Made by a program: the position numbers and the translations under genes
Part shown: positions 16,443-25,066 of the stretch, in pieces
Numbering within the stretch: the stretch's first letter is position 1
Layout: each line of letters opens with the position of its first letter
The notes under the pieces: model-generated
Told to the model about the DNA's origin: nothing
What the model saw: the letters and a program-made list of their open reading frames with translations, nothing else
Database searches by the model: none
Assembly (NCBI RefSeq): GCF_021044565.1
Contig: NZ_CP087997.1
Location: forward strand, 3,534,001-3,598,000
Direction of reading: 5' to 3'
DNA from: Subtercola endophyticus
GTDB taxonomy: Bacteria > Actinomycetota > Actinomycetes > Actinomycetales > Microbacteriaceae
Length of the DNA stretch: 64,000 bases

Positions 16443-17492
16443 ATGCATGGTGAATACAAGGTGCCGGGCGGAAAGCTCGTGGTGGTCGACCTCGATGTGG
16501 TCGACCAGAAGCTGGCGAACTTTCGGCTGGCGGGCGACTTCTTTCTCGAGCCCGACAGTGCGCTCGACGATATCAACGCCGCAGTGAACGGTTTGGCGGC
16601 CGACAGCGATGCGGCTTCAATCGCCGCCGCGATCAAGGCCGCGCTGCCGAAGGATGCCTCGTTGCTGGGCTTCTCGGCCGAAGGCGTCGCCGTGGCCATC
16701 CGGCGATCGCTCGCCAAGGCCACGAGCTGGCGGGATTACGACTGGCAGATCATCCACTCGAAAGCCGTACCGCCCGTCATGCAGATGGCGCTGGATGAGG
16801 TGCTGGCGGTCGAGGTGGGCGAGGGGCGCCGGCAGCCGACGCTGCGCATCTGGGAATGGGATGAACCGGCCGTCGTCATCGGCAGTTTTCAGTCGCTCAA
16901 GAACGAGGTCGACCCCGAGAACGCCAAGAAGTACGGTTTCGACGTGGTGCGCCGGGTCAGCGGCGGCGGCGCCATGTTCATGGAAGCCGGGTCGGTGGTC
17001 ACATACTCGATCTACGCGCCGGCCGATCTCGTGCAGGGCCTGAGCTTCGCTGATTCGTACGCGTTTCTCGACGAATGGGTGCTGGTGGCGCTGAAGTCGC
17101 TGGGCATCGACGCGACTTACGTTCCGCTGAACGACATCGCGAGCCCCACCGGAAAGATCGGCGGCGCGGCGCAGAAGCGCCTCGGTAACGGCGCAGTGCT
17201 GCACCACGTCACCATGAGCTACGACATCGATGGCGACAAGATGGTGCAGGTGCTGCGCATCGGTCGCGAGAAGATGAGCGACAAGGGCACCAAGTCGGCA
17301 GCCAAACGTGTCGACCCGTTGCGCAGCCAGACCGGCCTCAGCCGGGGCGAGATCATCGACCGGATGATCGCGACCTTCACGTCGCTCTACGGAGCCACCC
17401 CCGGCGACATCACCGACGACGAGTACGCCAAGGCCGAGCAACTCGTGCGAGAGAAGTTCGGCACCCGCGAGTGGATCGAGCGCGTTCCCTAA
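16443..17492 (+). CDS. Lipoate-protein ligase family protein with N-terminal accessory domain
   Basis: Residues 1-90 (EYKVPGGKLVVVDLDV...LAGDFFLEP) resemble the small accessory domain that normally follows the catalytic domain of LplA. Residues about 100-345 form the LplA/LipB-type catalytic domain, with RRVSGGGAMFMEAG and GKIGGAAQKRLGNGAVLHH carrying the lipoyl-adenylate site and the conserved Lys. It should attach lipoate to 2-oxoacid dehydrogenases or GcvH. The domain order is swapped relative to E. coli LplA. Homologues with this order are plausible in actinobacteria, but the exact substrate (lipoate or octanoate) cannot be read from the sequence. Confidence 0.85.
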   Translation: MHGEYKVPGGKLVVVDLDVVDQKLANFRLAGDFFLEPDSALDDINAAVNGLAADSDAASIAAAIKAALPKDASLLGFSAEGVAVAIRRSLAKATSWRDYDWQIIHSKAVPPVMQMALDEVLAVEVGEGRRQPTLRIWEWDEPAVVIGSFQSLKNEVDPENAKKYGFDVVRRVSGGGAMFMEAGSVVTYSIYAPADLVQGLSFADSYAFLDEWVLVALKSLGIDATYVPLNDIASPTGKIGGAAQKRLGNGAVLHHVTMSYDIDGDKMVQVLRIGREKMSDKGTKSAAKRVDPLRSQTGLSRGEIIDRMIATFTSLYGATPGDITDDEYAKAEQLVREKFGTREWIERVP

Positions 17493-17530
17493 CCCGCACG
17501 CTCGTGTCTGAGAGCAGGAGCACGCACGCC

Positions 17531-17818
17531 TCAGCCGCGCTCGACCAGCTCGTGGTATTCGGTGTGGGTGTTGATCCACTCGGCCACATACGGGCATTGC
17601 GCCACGACTTTGAGCCCGGTCGAGGTACGTACGTCTTCGAGCGCACCCTGCACGAGCACACCGGCGATACCTTCGTGCCGCTGCGCCGGATCCACCTCGG
17701 TATGCGTGAAGACGATCTCATCGCCGTGCAGGCGGTAGTCGACGAGCCCGGCCTCGACGCCGTCTTTCAGCAGAACATATCGGCTCTTGTCGGGCTGATT
17801 CTGAATCTCGGTACTCAT
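17531..17818 (-). CDS. Small GNAT N-acetyltransferase (YjdJ-like)
   Basis: The 95-residue product contains the acetyl-CoA loop region VDPAQRHEGIAGVLVQGALEDVR and the downstream CPYVAEWI-H-EY typical of the short YjdJ/Gtf-type GNAT proteins. The ATG at 17818 is preferred over an upstream in-frame start because the family begins close to this point. It is convergent with the lipoate-ligase gene and diverges from the DNA methyltransferase. The substrate is unknown. Confidence 0.85.
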   Translation of the reverse strand: MSTEIQNQPDKSRYVLLKDGVEAGLVDYRLHGDEIVFTHTEVDPAQRHEGIAGVLVQGALEDVRTSTGLKVVAQCPYVAEWINTHTEYHELVERG

Positions 17819-17874
17819 GATGACCCGACAGTACGCCTCACCCCTGGGTGGTGCCAGCACATTCGTGGGGCTGT

Positions 17875-17880
17875 CACAAT
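17875..17880 (+). promoter_or_regulatory. -10 box CACAAT for a leaderless start
   Basis: CACAAT followed by 6 nt (GAAAGA) precedes the ATG at 17887. Confidence 0.4.
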
Positions 17881-17886
17881 GAAAGA

Positions 17887-18768
17887 ATGCCTGCTATGCC
17901 GCCCGCCTCCAAACGGGTTCCGGATGCCCAGCAGCACGGCGCCGGGGGCCGCATCATCCAGGCGAACAACCTCGACGTTCTGCCCACCCTCGCCAGTGGG
18001 TCGGTGACGCTCATCTACTTGGATCCGCCGTTCAACACCGGCCGCGTGCAACGGCGTCAGGGCACGACGGCGGTTCGGGCATCCGCCGGTACCGGCTCGA
18101 TCACCGGATTCAAGGGCAACAGCTACGAGCGCATCAAGGGCGACCTGCTGCGCTACGACGACGTCTTCGAGAACTACTGGGAGTTTCTCGAGCCCCGCCT
18201 GCTCGAGGCCTGGCGCCTGCTCGCCGACGACGGAACCCTCTACCTGCACCTGGACTACCGCGAAGCGCACTACGCGAAGGTGCTGCTCGACGCTCTGTTC
18301 GGGCGCGAGAGCTTCTTGAACGAGATCATCTGGGCCTACGACTACGGCGCGAAAGCCAAGACGCGCTGGCCCACGAAGCACGACACGATTCTGGTCTACG
18401 TGAAGAACCCCGATGCCTACTATTTCGACTCGGCGACCGTCGACCGCGAGCCGTACATGGCTCCCGGCCTGGTGACGCCTGAGCGTGCCGCGCGCGGAAA
18501 GCTGCCCACCGACGTGTGGTGGCACACCATCGTGTCACCGACCGGACGCGAGAAGACCGGCTACCCCACGCAGAAGCCCGAGGGCATTCTGCGCCGCATC
18601 GTGCAGGCGTCGTCGCGCGAGGGCGACCTCGTGCTCGACTTCTTCGCCGGCAGCGGCACCACGGGCGCCGTCGCGTCGGCCCTCGGCCGCCGCTTCGTGC
18701 TCGTCGACCAGAACCCCGAAGCCATAGCCGTCATGCGCCGCCGCCTGCCCGCTGCTGCCTTCGAGTAG
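17887..18768 (+). CDS. Site-specific DNA methyltransferase (N4-cytosine/N6-adenine, beta class)
   Basis: The 293-residue protein has the catalytic motif LDPPFNTG near residue 46 and the S-adenosylmethionine motif FFAGSGTTG near residue 252. This order (catalytic first, AdoMet motif last) defines the beta class. The middle carries WRLLADDGTLYLHLDYREAHYAKV and a target-recognition part. No restriction enzyme, regulator or repair gene lies next to it, so it is an orphan modification enzyme. The recognition sequence is not deducible. Start chosen at 17887 for the leaderless box; an alternative in-frame start exists at 17848. Confidence 0.88.
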   Translation: MPAMPPASKRVPDAQQHGAGGRIIQANNLDVLPTLASGSVTLIYLDPPFNTGRVQRRQGTTAVRASAGTGSITGFKGNSYERIKGDLLRYDDVFENYWEFLEPRLLEAWRLLADDGTLYLHLDYREAHYAKVLLDALFGRESFLNEIIWAYDYGAKAKTRWPTKHDTILVYVKNPDAYYFDSATVDREPYMAPGLVTPERAARGKLPTDVWWHTIVSPTGREKTGYPTQKPEGILRRIVQASSREGDLVLDFFAGSGTTGAVASALGRRFVLVDQNPEAIAVMRRRLPAAAFE

Positions 18769-18794
18769 CAGCCCCCGCGGCCATCCGGTCTCGC

Positions 18795-18854
18795 ATCGAT
18801 AGGGCGATATCTCTCCGAAAGCAGGCGCTTTAGGAGAGATCGTGCCCTATCGAT
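18795..18854. terminator. Long imperfect hairpin between convergent genes
   Basis: ATCGATAGGGC (18795-18805) pairs with 18844-18854, ATCTCTCC (18809-18816) pairs with 18833-18840, and AAAGC/GCTTT closes a 4-nt loop. The element is 60 nt long, lies between the methyltransferase and the transporter, which face each other, and has no T tract. A bidirectional terminator is the most likely role. Confidence 0.7.
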
Positions 18855-18871
18855 CGGGTAGAACGGGTGGC

Positions 18872-20710
18872 TCAGCCGTGGCGAGGGCGCCGTGGAGACT
18901 CTGCACCGATCGAGTCGATCGTGATCGAGGCCGGATCCGTCTGCTCCGACGACGTGCCCGGCTCGATCATCGCGCCGGCCAGGTTCGCCGCGGCGAGTGC
19001 TTCGGCGGCCAGAACGTCGTCACGGGCATCCAGATCGCTCGCCTCTTGCATGGCCGACTTGGCGCGCAGCGGCGGGGCCTTGAGGAACAGCGCGAGCACG
19101 AAGGCGACCACGACGACGGCCAGCGTGATCCAGAACACGGCGGCGATCGCATACGCGAAGCCAGAGAGGAACGGGAACGCCAGGCGTGGGTCGATCACGT
19201 TCAAGAACGCCGTGTCGCCGTTCAGCGCGTTGCCGATGGCCGTGAGGTCTTGGGTCTGAATCCAGCCCAGAATCTGCGTGTTCGCGGGGTTCGACTGCAC
19301 CGCCGGGTCTTGCGCCGCGGCCGCGATGCCCGCTTGTGTCGACGGCCACGAGAACGCATCGGCCACGGTCGTGGGCAGTCGGGTGAAGATGAACGAGAAC
19401 ACCACCGCCGTGCCCAGCGTTCCACCGATGGAGCGGAAGAAGGTCGACGACGATGTAGCTACACCGATGTCGCGGGGCCCCACGGAGTTCTGCGACGCGA
19501 TGGTGAGCGTCTGCATCATCTGGCCGAGCCCGAGGCCGATGACGAACATGCCGAGCATGACGTACCAGAGGTCTTTGTCGACGGTGAGGAACGTCATCAT
19601 GAAGAACCCGACCGCCATCAGCGCGGTGCCGATCACCGGGAACTTCTTGTACCGACCCGTGCGCGCGATCAGCTGCCCCGACACGATCGAGGCGATCATG
19701 AGCCCCAAGATCATCGGCAGCATCAAGAAGCCCGACGCGGTGGGCGTCGCGCCTTTCACGATCTGCAGGTACAGCGGAATCGTGAGCAGCGCGCCGAACA
19801 TGCCGAAGCCAACGAGCACACCCAGAATCGTCGCCACCGAGAACGTCGACGACTTGAACAGCTTCAACGGAATCAGCGCGTCGTCGCCCATCCTGCGCTC
19901 GATGAGAATGAAGACGATGATTCCCACGCCGGAGAGCACGTAGCAGAGCCAGGCGCCGCCCGAACCCCAGCCCCACTCCCGGCCCTGTTCGGCGATGAGC
20001 AGCAGCGGAACGAGGGCCAGAATCACGGCGGCGGCACCGAACCAGTCGATGCGAACATGGTCACGTTTCGTGTGCGGCAGGTGCAGGTTCTTCAACACGA
20101 TGGCCAGCGCCACGATGCCGATCGGAATGTTGATCAAGAACACCCAGCGCCAGCCGGTGATGAACAGAATCTCGTTCGAGCCCGAGAGCAGACCACCCAG
20201 CAGCGGGCCGATGACGCTGGCGATACCGAAGGTCGCCAAGAAGTAGCCCTGGTACTTCGCCCGCTCGCGCGGAGCGAGCATGTCGCCCATGATGGCGAGC
20301 GGCAGCGCCATGAGGCCACCGGCGCCCAGGCCCTGCAGGCCGCGGAAGACCGCGAGCTCGTACATCGACGTCGAGAGGCCCGCGAGCAGCGACCCCACCA
20401 AGAAGATGGTGATGGCGATGATGAACAGCGGCCGGCGGCCGAAGATGTCCGAGAGCTTGCCGTAGATCGGCGTCGAGATGGTCGACATGATGAGATAGGC
20501 CGTGGTCACCCACGCCTGCAGGCTCAGCCCGTGCAGGTCGTCGGAGATCGTTCGCATCGACGTTCCGACGATGGTCTGGTCGAGAGCCCCCAAGAACATG
20601 CCGGCCATCAAGGCCACGATGATCACCAAGATCTGCCGGTGATTCATCACCCCGCCGGCATCTTTGATCTGCTGGGCTCGGGCCTTACCCGTAGTTGATG
20701 CGCGCGACAT
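18872..20710 (-). CDS. DHA2-family (EmrB/QacA-like) drug:H+ antiporter
   Basis: The 612-residue membrane protein has about 14 hydrophobic helices. Family motifs are visible: LDQTIVGTSMRTISDDL in helix 1, the motif A loop GKLSDIFGRRP between helices 2 and 3, and GWRWVFLINIPIG. It should export hydrophobic or cationic toxic compounds using the proton gradient. The tail of about 60 residues after the last helix is hydrophilic. The ATG at 20710 has CAGGA upstream; a longer frame to 20755 is unlikely. It diverges from the Tat lipoprotein gene across about 150 nt. Confidence 0.92.
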   Translation of the reverse strand: MSRASTTGKARAQQIKDAGGVMNHRQILVIIVALMAGMFLGALDQTIVGTSMRTISDDLHGLSLQAWVTTAYLIMSTISTPIYGKLSDIFGRRPLFIIAITIFLVGSLLAGLSTSMYELAVFRGLQGLGAGGLMALPLAIMGDMLAPRERAKYQGYFLATFGIASVIGPLLGGLLSGSNEILFITGWRWVFLINIPIGIVALAIVLKNLHLPHTKRDHVRIDWFGAAAVILALVPLLLIAEQGREWGWGSGGAWLCYVLSGVGIIVFILIERRMGDDALIPLKLFKSSTFSVATILGVLVGFGMFGALLTIPLYLQIVKGATPTASGFLMLPMILGLMIASIVSGQLIARTGRYKKFPVIGTALMAVGFFMMTFLTVDKDLWYVMLGMFVIGLGLGQMMQTLTIASQNSVGPRDIGVATSSSTFFRSIGGTLGTAVVFSFIFTRLPTTVADAFSWPSTQAGIAAAAQDPAVQSNPANTQILGWIQTQDLTAIGNALNGDTAFLNVIDPRLAFPFLSGFAYAIAAVFWITLAVVVVAFVLALFLKAPPLRAKSAMQEASDLDARDDVLAAEALAAANLAGAMIEPGTSSEQTDPASITIDSIGAESPRRPRHG

Positions 20711-20758
20711 AGTGTTCCTGACCTGGCAAAACGGCACATTGGATGACCGAGACAAAAG

Positions 20759-20775
20759 TTTGCGGTGACTGCAAA
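20759..20775. promoter_or_regulatory. Inverted repeat TTTGC-n7-GCAAA in divergent promoter
   Basis: This 17-nt dyad lies 49-65 nt upstream of the transporter ATG, a suitable place for a TetR- or MarR-type repressor of an exporter. No regulator gene lies next to it. Confidence 0.35.
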
Positions 20776-20858
20776 GTTACACCCGCCGAAACTTCGCTGC
20801 AAGCCGACTGACACCTCCTCCTTAGCTCGCTCATAGGCAGTCGTGATGGTCTGGATCG

Positions 20859-21734
20859 GTGATAACAACCCGTCGAGCATTCCTTACCCTGGCCGCCGGA
20901 TCGGGGCTGATGGCGCTGGCCGGCTGCGCGGCGCTGAGCGCGCAGGGCGAGACGAAGGCCCTGTCGACCCCCACGATGACTCCCACCCCGCAGGTCACCG
21001 CGGCGAGCGTCGCGGTCGGGTCGCTCTGCGGGGGAACGACGGTGAGCCTGACCGGCCAGGTGCTGACCGACGTGGTGTCGGTTGCGGTCGGGGCGAACCC
21101 CGCGACATCCGTCACCGTCGTCGACGACAACACGGTCAGCTTCGTCACCCCCGCGGCGGTCGACTACCAGCCCGCGAACGCCGCGATCACCCTCACGAAG
21201 GCCGACGGATCCGTCGTCGACAGCACCAAGCAGTTCTCCTATGAGGCCGTGACGCCGGTCGACAAGCAGCTGCAGTACGCCTTCACCTACTGGCAGAACT
21301 ACAACCTCGCCGACTGGGGAATCTTCAGCGACAACGACTGCGGCAACTTCGTGAACCAGACCCTGGTCGCCCGCGGCTGGGCGCAGAACGACGACTGGTA
21401 CAGCGACTACGTCTCCGACGGCGACTACAGCCTGAGCTGGATTCGCGGCACCGAGATGGACGACTACCTCGCCTCCCGCAGCGACACCACGCGGCTCGAG
21501 CTCGCCGATCGCGCCGCGTTGACGGTGGGCGACGTGGTGATGTTCGACTGGGACCCGCAGAACGACAACGGCCCCGACCACACCATGGTGGTCTCCCGCC
21601 TCGACACCAACGTCGACGGAACCATCGCCGTGAAGCTCGTCGGCCACACCGTCGATGCGCAGTTCCGCGACCTCGACACGGCCATCACGGTCGACAACCC
21701 CGGCGGAACGGCGCACTTCTACCACCTGGCCTGA
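20859..21734 (+). CDS. Tat-exported lipoprotein with TIG-like and amidase_6 domains
   Basis: The 291-residue product starts with the twin-arginine motif TTRRAFLT and lipobox LAGC (Cys23). Residues about 50-130 resemble an IPT/TIG Ig-like fold. The C-terminal part (YWQNYNLADWGIFSDNDCGNFVNQ ... GDVVMFDWDPQNDNGPDHTMVVSRL) is the putative amidase domain (amidase_6), with the Cys of DCGNF and the His of DHTMVV as catalytic candidates. The likely target is a cell-wall peptide. The GTG start has no clear ribosome site. Confidence 0.82.
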   Translation: MITTRRAFLTLAAGSGLMALAGCAALSAQGETKALSTPTMTPTPQVTAASVAVGSLCGGTTVSLTGQVLTDVVSVAVGANPATSVTVVDDNTVSFVTPAAVDYQPANAAITLTKADGSVVDSTKQFSYEAVTPVDKQLQYAFTYWQNYNLADWGIFSDNDCGNFVNQTLVARGWAQNDDWYSDYVSDGDYSLSWIRGTEMDDYLASRSDTTRLELADRAALTVGDVVMFDWDPQNDNGPDHTMVVSRLDTNVDGTIAVKLVGHTVDAQFRDLDTAITVDNPGGTAHFYHLA

Positions 21735-21831
21735 GCCGCGGCCGCGGGCGCGGGCGCGGGCGCCTGAGCCTGGTGTCCGCTCGGCTGAGTCGGGTGCGCG
21801 GCCGCTGAGCCGGGCATCCACCCGCCTCGCC

Positions 21832-21837
21832 TACACT
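21832..21837 (+). promoter_or_regulatory. -10 box TACACT for a leaderless start
   Basis: TACACT followed by 6 nt precedes the GTG at 21844, and no ribosome site is visible. Confidence 0.55.
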
Positions 21838-21843
21838 GGGCGG

Positions 21844-22755
21844 GTGTCGAATTCGCCCACGCCAACCCCCGGTCGGGCACCGGATGCTCGGCCCACCAGC
21901 ACCGCACGCCGTGTCATGGCGGCCTCACTCGTGGTCATCGTGGTCGCGCTGCTCGTCGGCGTCACGGTCATCGCGGTGAAGTTTCTCGGCCCGCAGCAGC
22001 TCGCCGCGGTGACCGCGAGCTCGTCGCCCTCGGCCGCCGCGACGCCTACTGCGTCACCGACTTCGTCGCCGCCGCCGACCGCGACCTCGACAGCCGTTCC
22101 GAGCCCCACGCCGACTCCTACACCCGCGGGCTTCAACAAGAGCCAGTACTCGATAGACGACCCGAACAGCATCTGGGTCGTCGTGAACAAGCTGCGTCCG
22201 ATCGCCGACGGGGCCGACTTCGTGCCGCCGAACCTCGAGAAGATTCCGCCGAACATGCAGAATCCGTTCGGGCATAGCCTTCGCACCGACACCATCGACG
22301 CCCTGCAGAAGATGTTCGACGCAGACCAGGCCGAAATCGGCACGACACTCGTTGCTCAGAGCGGCTACCGCTCGTTCAGTTCGCAGACGGACGGCTACAA
22401 CGGGTACGTGCAGTCCCTCGGCCAGGCTGGTGCAGATGCGACGAGCGCGCGGCCTGGCTTCAGCGAACATCAAACCGGGCTGGCCATCGACATTCTCGAC
22501 ACCACCGGCGGATGCTCGACCGACGGAACGTGCTTCGGAGACACGTCGTCGGGCAAGTGGCTTGCAGCTAACGCGTACCGATTCGGGTTCATCCTGCGCT
22601 ACCCCGCCGACAAGACCGCGGTCACCGGGTACGAGTACGAGCCCTGGCACTTCCGCTACGTGGGAGTCGACCTCGCGACCGAGATGCACAACACCGGCAT
22701 CGAAACGCTCGAGGAGTTCTTCGGGCTGCCGCCCGCGCCCGACTACGCCGGCTGA
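21844..22755 (+). CDS. D-alanyl-D-alanine carboxypeptidase, VanY-like (M15B)
   Basis: The 303-residue protein has a short cytoplasmic start, one transmembrane helix (about residues 22-45), a Ser/Thr/Pro-rich linker and a zinc peptidase domain. Zinc-site motifs are present: SEHQTGLAIDI near residue 207 and EPWHFRYV near residue 264. It trims the terminal D-Ala of peptidoglycan stem peptides outside the membrane. An open frame runs upstream from 21655, but the GTG at 21844 fits the promoter. It lies next to the amidase_6 lipoprotein, another probable wall enzyme. Confidence 0.92.
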   Translation: MSNSPTPTPGRAPDARPTSTARRVMAASLVVIVVALLVGVTVIAVKFLGPQQLAAVTASSSPSAAATPTASPTSSPPPTATSTAVPSPTPTPTPAGFNKSQYSIDDPNSIWVVVNKLRPIADGADFVPPNLEKIPPNMQNPFGHSLRTDTIDALQKMFDADQAEIGTTLVAQSGYRSFSSQTDGYNGYVQSLGQAGADATSARPGFSEHQTGLAIDILDTTGGCSTDGTCFGDTSSGKWLAANAYRFGFILRYPADKTAVTGYEYEPWHFRYVGVDLATEMHNTGIETLEEFFGLPPAPDYAG

Positions 22756-22911
22756 CGCGGGCACCGAGGCCCGGGCATCCGGTGGCCGACGCCGCCTGAG
22801 TACCCCGGGCATTCGCTGCCCTCGGCGCACTCGCGCGTCGCTGTGTGCCGCAAAGCGATGGGGATTGCGGCCAAAAACGATGCGCGACAAGCGCGAGTCG
22901 GGTGGCGCGAC

Positions 22912-24540
22912 TCAGGCGGAGCCGAGCGCCGCGTCGACGATGAGCTTCGCCTCAGCCTGCACCTGCTTCAGGTGCTCGGACCCGAGAAACGACTCGGCGT
23001 AGATCTTGTACACGTCTTCGGTGCCCGACGGGCGCGCGGCGAACCAGGCGTGCTCGGTGGTGACTTTCACTCCACCGACGGGTGCGTCGTTGCCGGGCGC
23101 GCGGCTGAGCTTCGCGGTGATCGGCTCACCGGCCAAGGTATCGGCGGGAATGTCGGAGCCGTCGAGCTTGGCGAGCTGCGCCTTCTGCGCCTTGGTTGCC
23201 GCGGCGTCGATGCGCTCGTACACCGGGTCGCCGAATTGCTCGACGAGCGCCGCATAGTGCTGCGACGGGGTCTTGCCGGTGACGGCCAGAATCTCGGAGG
23301 CGAGCAGGGCGAGAATGATGCCGTCTTTGTCGGTGGTCCAGACGCTGCCGTCGAACCGCAGGAACGAGGCGCCCGCCGACTCCTCGCCACCGAAGGCGAC
23401 GCTCCCGTCAATGAGGCCGGGCACGAACCACTTGAAGCCCACGGGCACTTCCCAGAGCCGGCGGCCGATCGAGGTCGCAACCCGGTCGATCATGGAACTG
23501 GAGACGAGGGTCTTGCCGATCGCGGCATCCGGTCGCCAGTCGGTGCGGTTCTCGTACAGGTACTGAATCGCCACGGCGAGGTAGTGGTTCGGGTTCATGA
23601 TGCCGGCGTCGGGGGTGACCACGCCGTGCCGGTCGGCATCCGCATCGTTTCCGGTCGAGATGTCGTAGTCGTGGCGGCGCGCCACCAGGGAGGCCATGGC
23701 GTAGGGCGACGAGCAGTCCATGCGGATCTTGCCGTCCCAGTCGAGCGTCATGAACGCCCACTGCGGGTCGACGGTGGTGTTGACCACGTCGAGGTTGAGC
23801 CCGTACCGGTCGCGAATGAGCTCCCAGTACTCCACGCTCGCGCCGCCGAGTGGGTCGGCACCGATGTGGATGCCCGACTCGGCGATCTTCGTCATGTCGA
23901 TCACTCGCGAGAGGTCGCTGACGTAGTTCTCGCGAAAGTCGTAGGTGTCGCTCGGTATGGCCTCGCCGCGCAGCACGTCGACGAGGTCGGCGGCGATGAT
24001 CTCGTTGGCCCGCGCGGCGATCCAGCTGGTGGCGTCGGAGTCGGCCGGCCCGCCGTGCGGCGGGTTGTACTTGAATCCGCCGTCGCGCGGCGGGTTGTGG
24101 CTCGGAGTGATGACGATGCCGTCGGCCTGGTCGACGTGGCCGGTCTCGGGGTGGTTGTAGCGCAGAATGGCGTGCGATACGGCGGGGGTCGGGGTCCACG
24201 AGCCGCGCGAATCCGTCCATACCGTCACGCCGTTCGCGTTCAGCACCTCGAGCGCGGTGTCTTCTGCGGGCTTCGACAGCCCGTGCGTGTCGCGGCCGAT
24301 GAACAGCGGACCGGTGACACCCTGCGTCGCGCGGTACTCCACGATGGCCTGCGTGATGGCCAGGATGTGCGTCTCGTTGAATGCGGTGTCGAGCGAGCTG
24401 CCGCGGTGCCCGCTCGTGCCGAAGATCACCTTCTGTTCGGGGTTCGTCACGTCGGGCTTGAGCTCGTAATACGCGCCGACGAGCGCATCGATGTCGACTA
24501 GATCTTCGGGTAGGGCCTGCAGCCCGGCGCGCTCGTTCAT
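22912..24540 (-). CDS. pgm: Phosphoglucomutase (alpha-D-glucose phosphate-specific)
   Basis: The 542-residue enzyme interconverts glucose 1-phosphate and glucose 6-phosphate. The phosphoserine loop TPSHNPP lies near residue 146, the metal loop is [10 protein letters not shown], the sugar loop is GGEESAG and the C-terminal phosphate loop is [12 protein letters not shown]. All four are intact and the length is normal for the Pgm branch. A leaderless -10 (CAGACT at 24552-24547) lies 6 nt before the ATG. It diverges from the small exported protein and is convergent with the VanY-like gene. Confidence 0.96.
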   Translation of the reverse strand: MNERAGLQALPEDLVDIDALVGAYYELKPDVTNPEQKVIFGTSGHRGSSLDTAFNETHILAITQAIVEYRATQGVTGPLFIGRDTHGLSKPAEDTALEVLNANGVTVWTDSRGSWTPTPAVSHAILRYNHPETGHVDQADGIVITPSHNPPRDGGFKYNPPHGGPADSDATSWIAARANEIIAADLVDVLRGEAIPSDTYDFRENYVSDLSRVIDMTKIAESGIHIGADPLGGASVEYWELIRDRYGLNLDVVNTTVDPQWAFMTLDWDGKIRMDCSSPYAMASLVARRHDYDISTGNDADADRHGVVTPDAGIMNPNHYLAVAIQYLYENRTDWRPDAAIGKTLVSSSMIDRVATSIGRRLWEVPVGFKWFVPGLIDGSVAFGGEESAGASFLRFDGSVWTTDKDGIILALLASEILAVTGKTPSQHYAALVEQFGDPVYERIDAAATKAQKAQLAKLDGSDIPADTLAGEPITAKLSRAPGNDAPVGGVKVTTEHAWFAARPSGTEDVYKIYAESFLGSEHLKQVQAEAKLIVDAALGSA

Positions 24541-24546
24541 GCCCCA

Positions 24547-24552
24547 AGTCTG
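24547..24552 (-). promoter_or_regulatory. -10 box CAGACT for a leaderless start
   Basis: Read on the minus strand, CAGACT plus 6 nt precedes the pgm ATG at 24540, with no ribosome site between. Confidence 0.4.
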
Positions 24553-24650
24553 GCACTTCGTGGCTCCTGCGCGCAGGCACTTGCGCAGCCTGAGAATTTG
24601 GCGCATTCGCCGTAATAATTCGGCCGAATTCGCCTCTCTGTATGTGTCGG

Positions 24651-24662
24651 GCGCAAACGTGC
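24651..24662 (+). promoter_or_regulatory. Second copy of shared 12-mer GCGCAAACGTGC
   Basis: Identical to 15837-15848 and likewise placed about 30 nt before the GTG of a small exported protein. Confidence 0.5.
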
Positions 24663-24691
24663 CCATCGAACTTGTCACCGAGGAGAATTGC

Positions 24692-25048
24692 GTGAACACA
24701 TCATCCAACCGACTTCGCCGCCTAGCGGCGTCAGCGCTCGTCGCTCTGTCTCTGGCAGGCGGCCTCGCCATGGCCGGCTCGACCGCCGCGAACGCGCAGG
24801 GTGCGATTCCGTGCATGCGTGATGGCAACGGCGTGTGCCATGGTTACGGATCCAGTGGGGGCGGCGCATCGAGCGATCCGTGGGTGGCCAACCTGTTCTA
24901 CGACGTGTATGGCAGCTACAACAACGTCTACGCGCGAAAGAACGGCAGCGACGTCGACCAGACGTACGCGAACTACCTCGCCAGCAACCTCCACTTCAAG
25001 AGCTGCAACGTCAAACCGGGCTTCAGCAAGCTCGCCTTCTGCAACTAG
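24692..25048 (+). CDS. Small exported protein with C-terminal Cys pair
   Basis: The 118-residue product has a signal peptide ([20 protein letters not shown]) with a predicted cut after ANA or so. The mature part is Gly/Ser/Tyr-rich with CMRDGNGVC near its start, and it ends [16 protein letters not shown], a Cys pair 11 residues apart. The GTG start has GAGGAG upstream. The plan (GTG, signal, short Tyr/Gly-rich body, terminal Cys loop) mirrors the protein at 15891, although sequence identity is low. Function unknown. Confidence 0.75.
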   Translation: MNTSSNRLRRLAASALVALSLAGGLAMAGSTAANAQGAIPCMRDGNGVCHGYGSSGGGASSDPWVANLFYDVYGSYNNVYARKNGSDVDQTYANYLASNLHFKSCNVKPGFSKLAFCN

Positions 25049-25053
25049 TGCCT

Positions 25054-25059
25054 TAGGCT
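25054..25059 (+). promoter_or_regulatory. -10 box TAGGCT for a leaderless start
   Basis: TAGGCT plus 7 nt precedes the pheA ATG at 25067 and lies only a few nt behind the stop of the exported-protein gene. Confidence 0.6.
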
Positions 25060-25066
25060 CGGGGGC

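Noticed and set aside
18842..20698. Plus-strand frame of 618 codons opposite the DHA2 exporter
   Set aside because: Extremely Arg/Glu/His-rich composition and no motif; the minus-strand exporter is unmistakable.
22756..22911. Gene or terminator between the VanY-like gene and pgm
   Set aside because: No convincing frame, and only weak, overlapping dyads without a T tract are seen.
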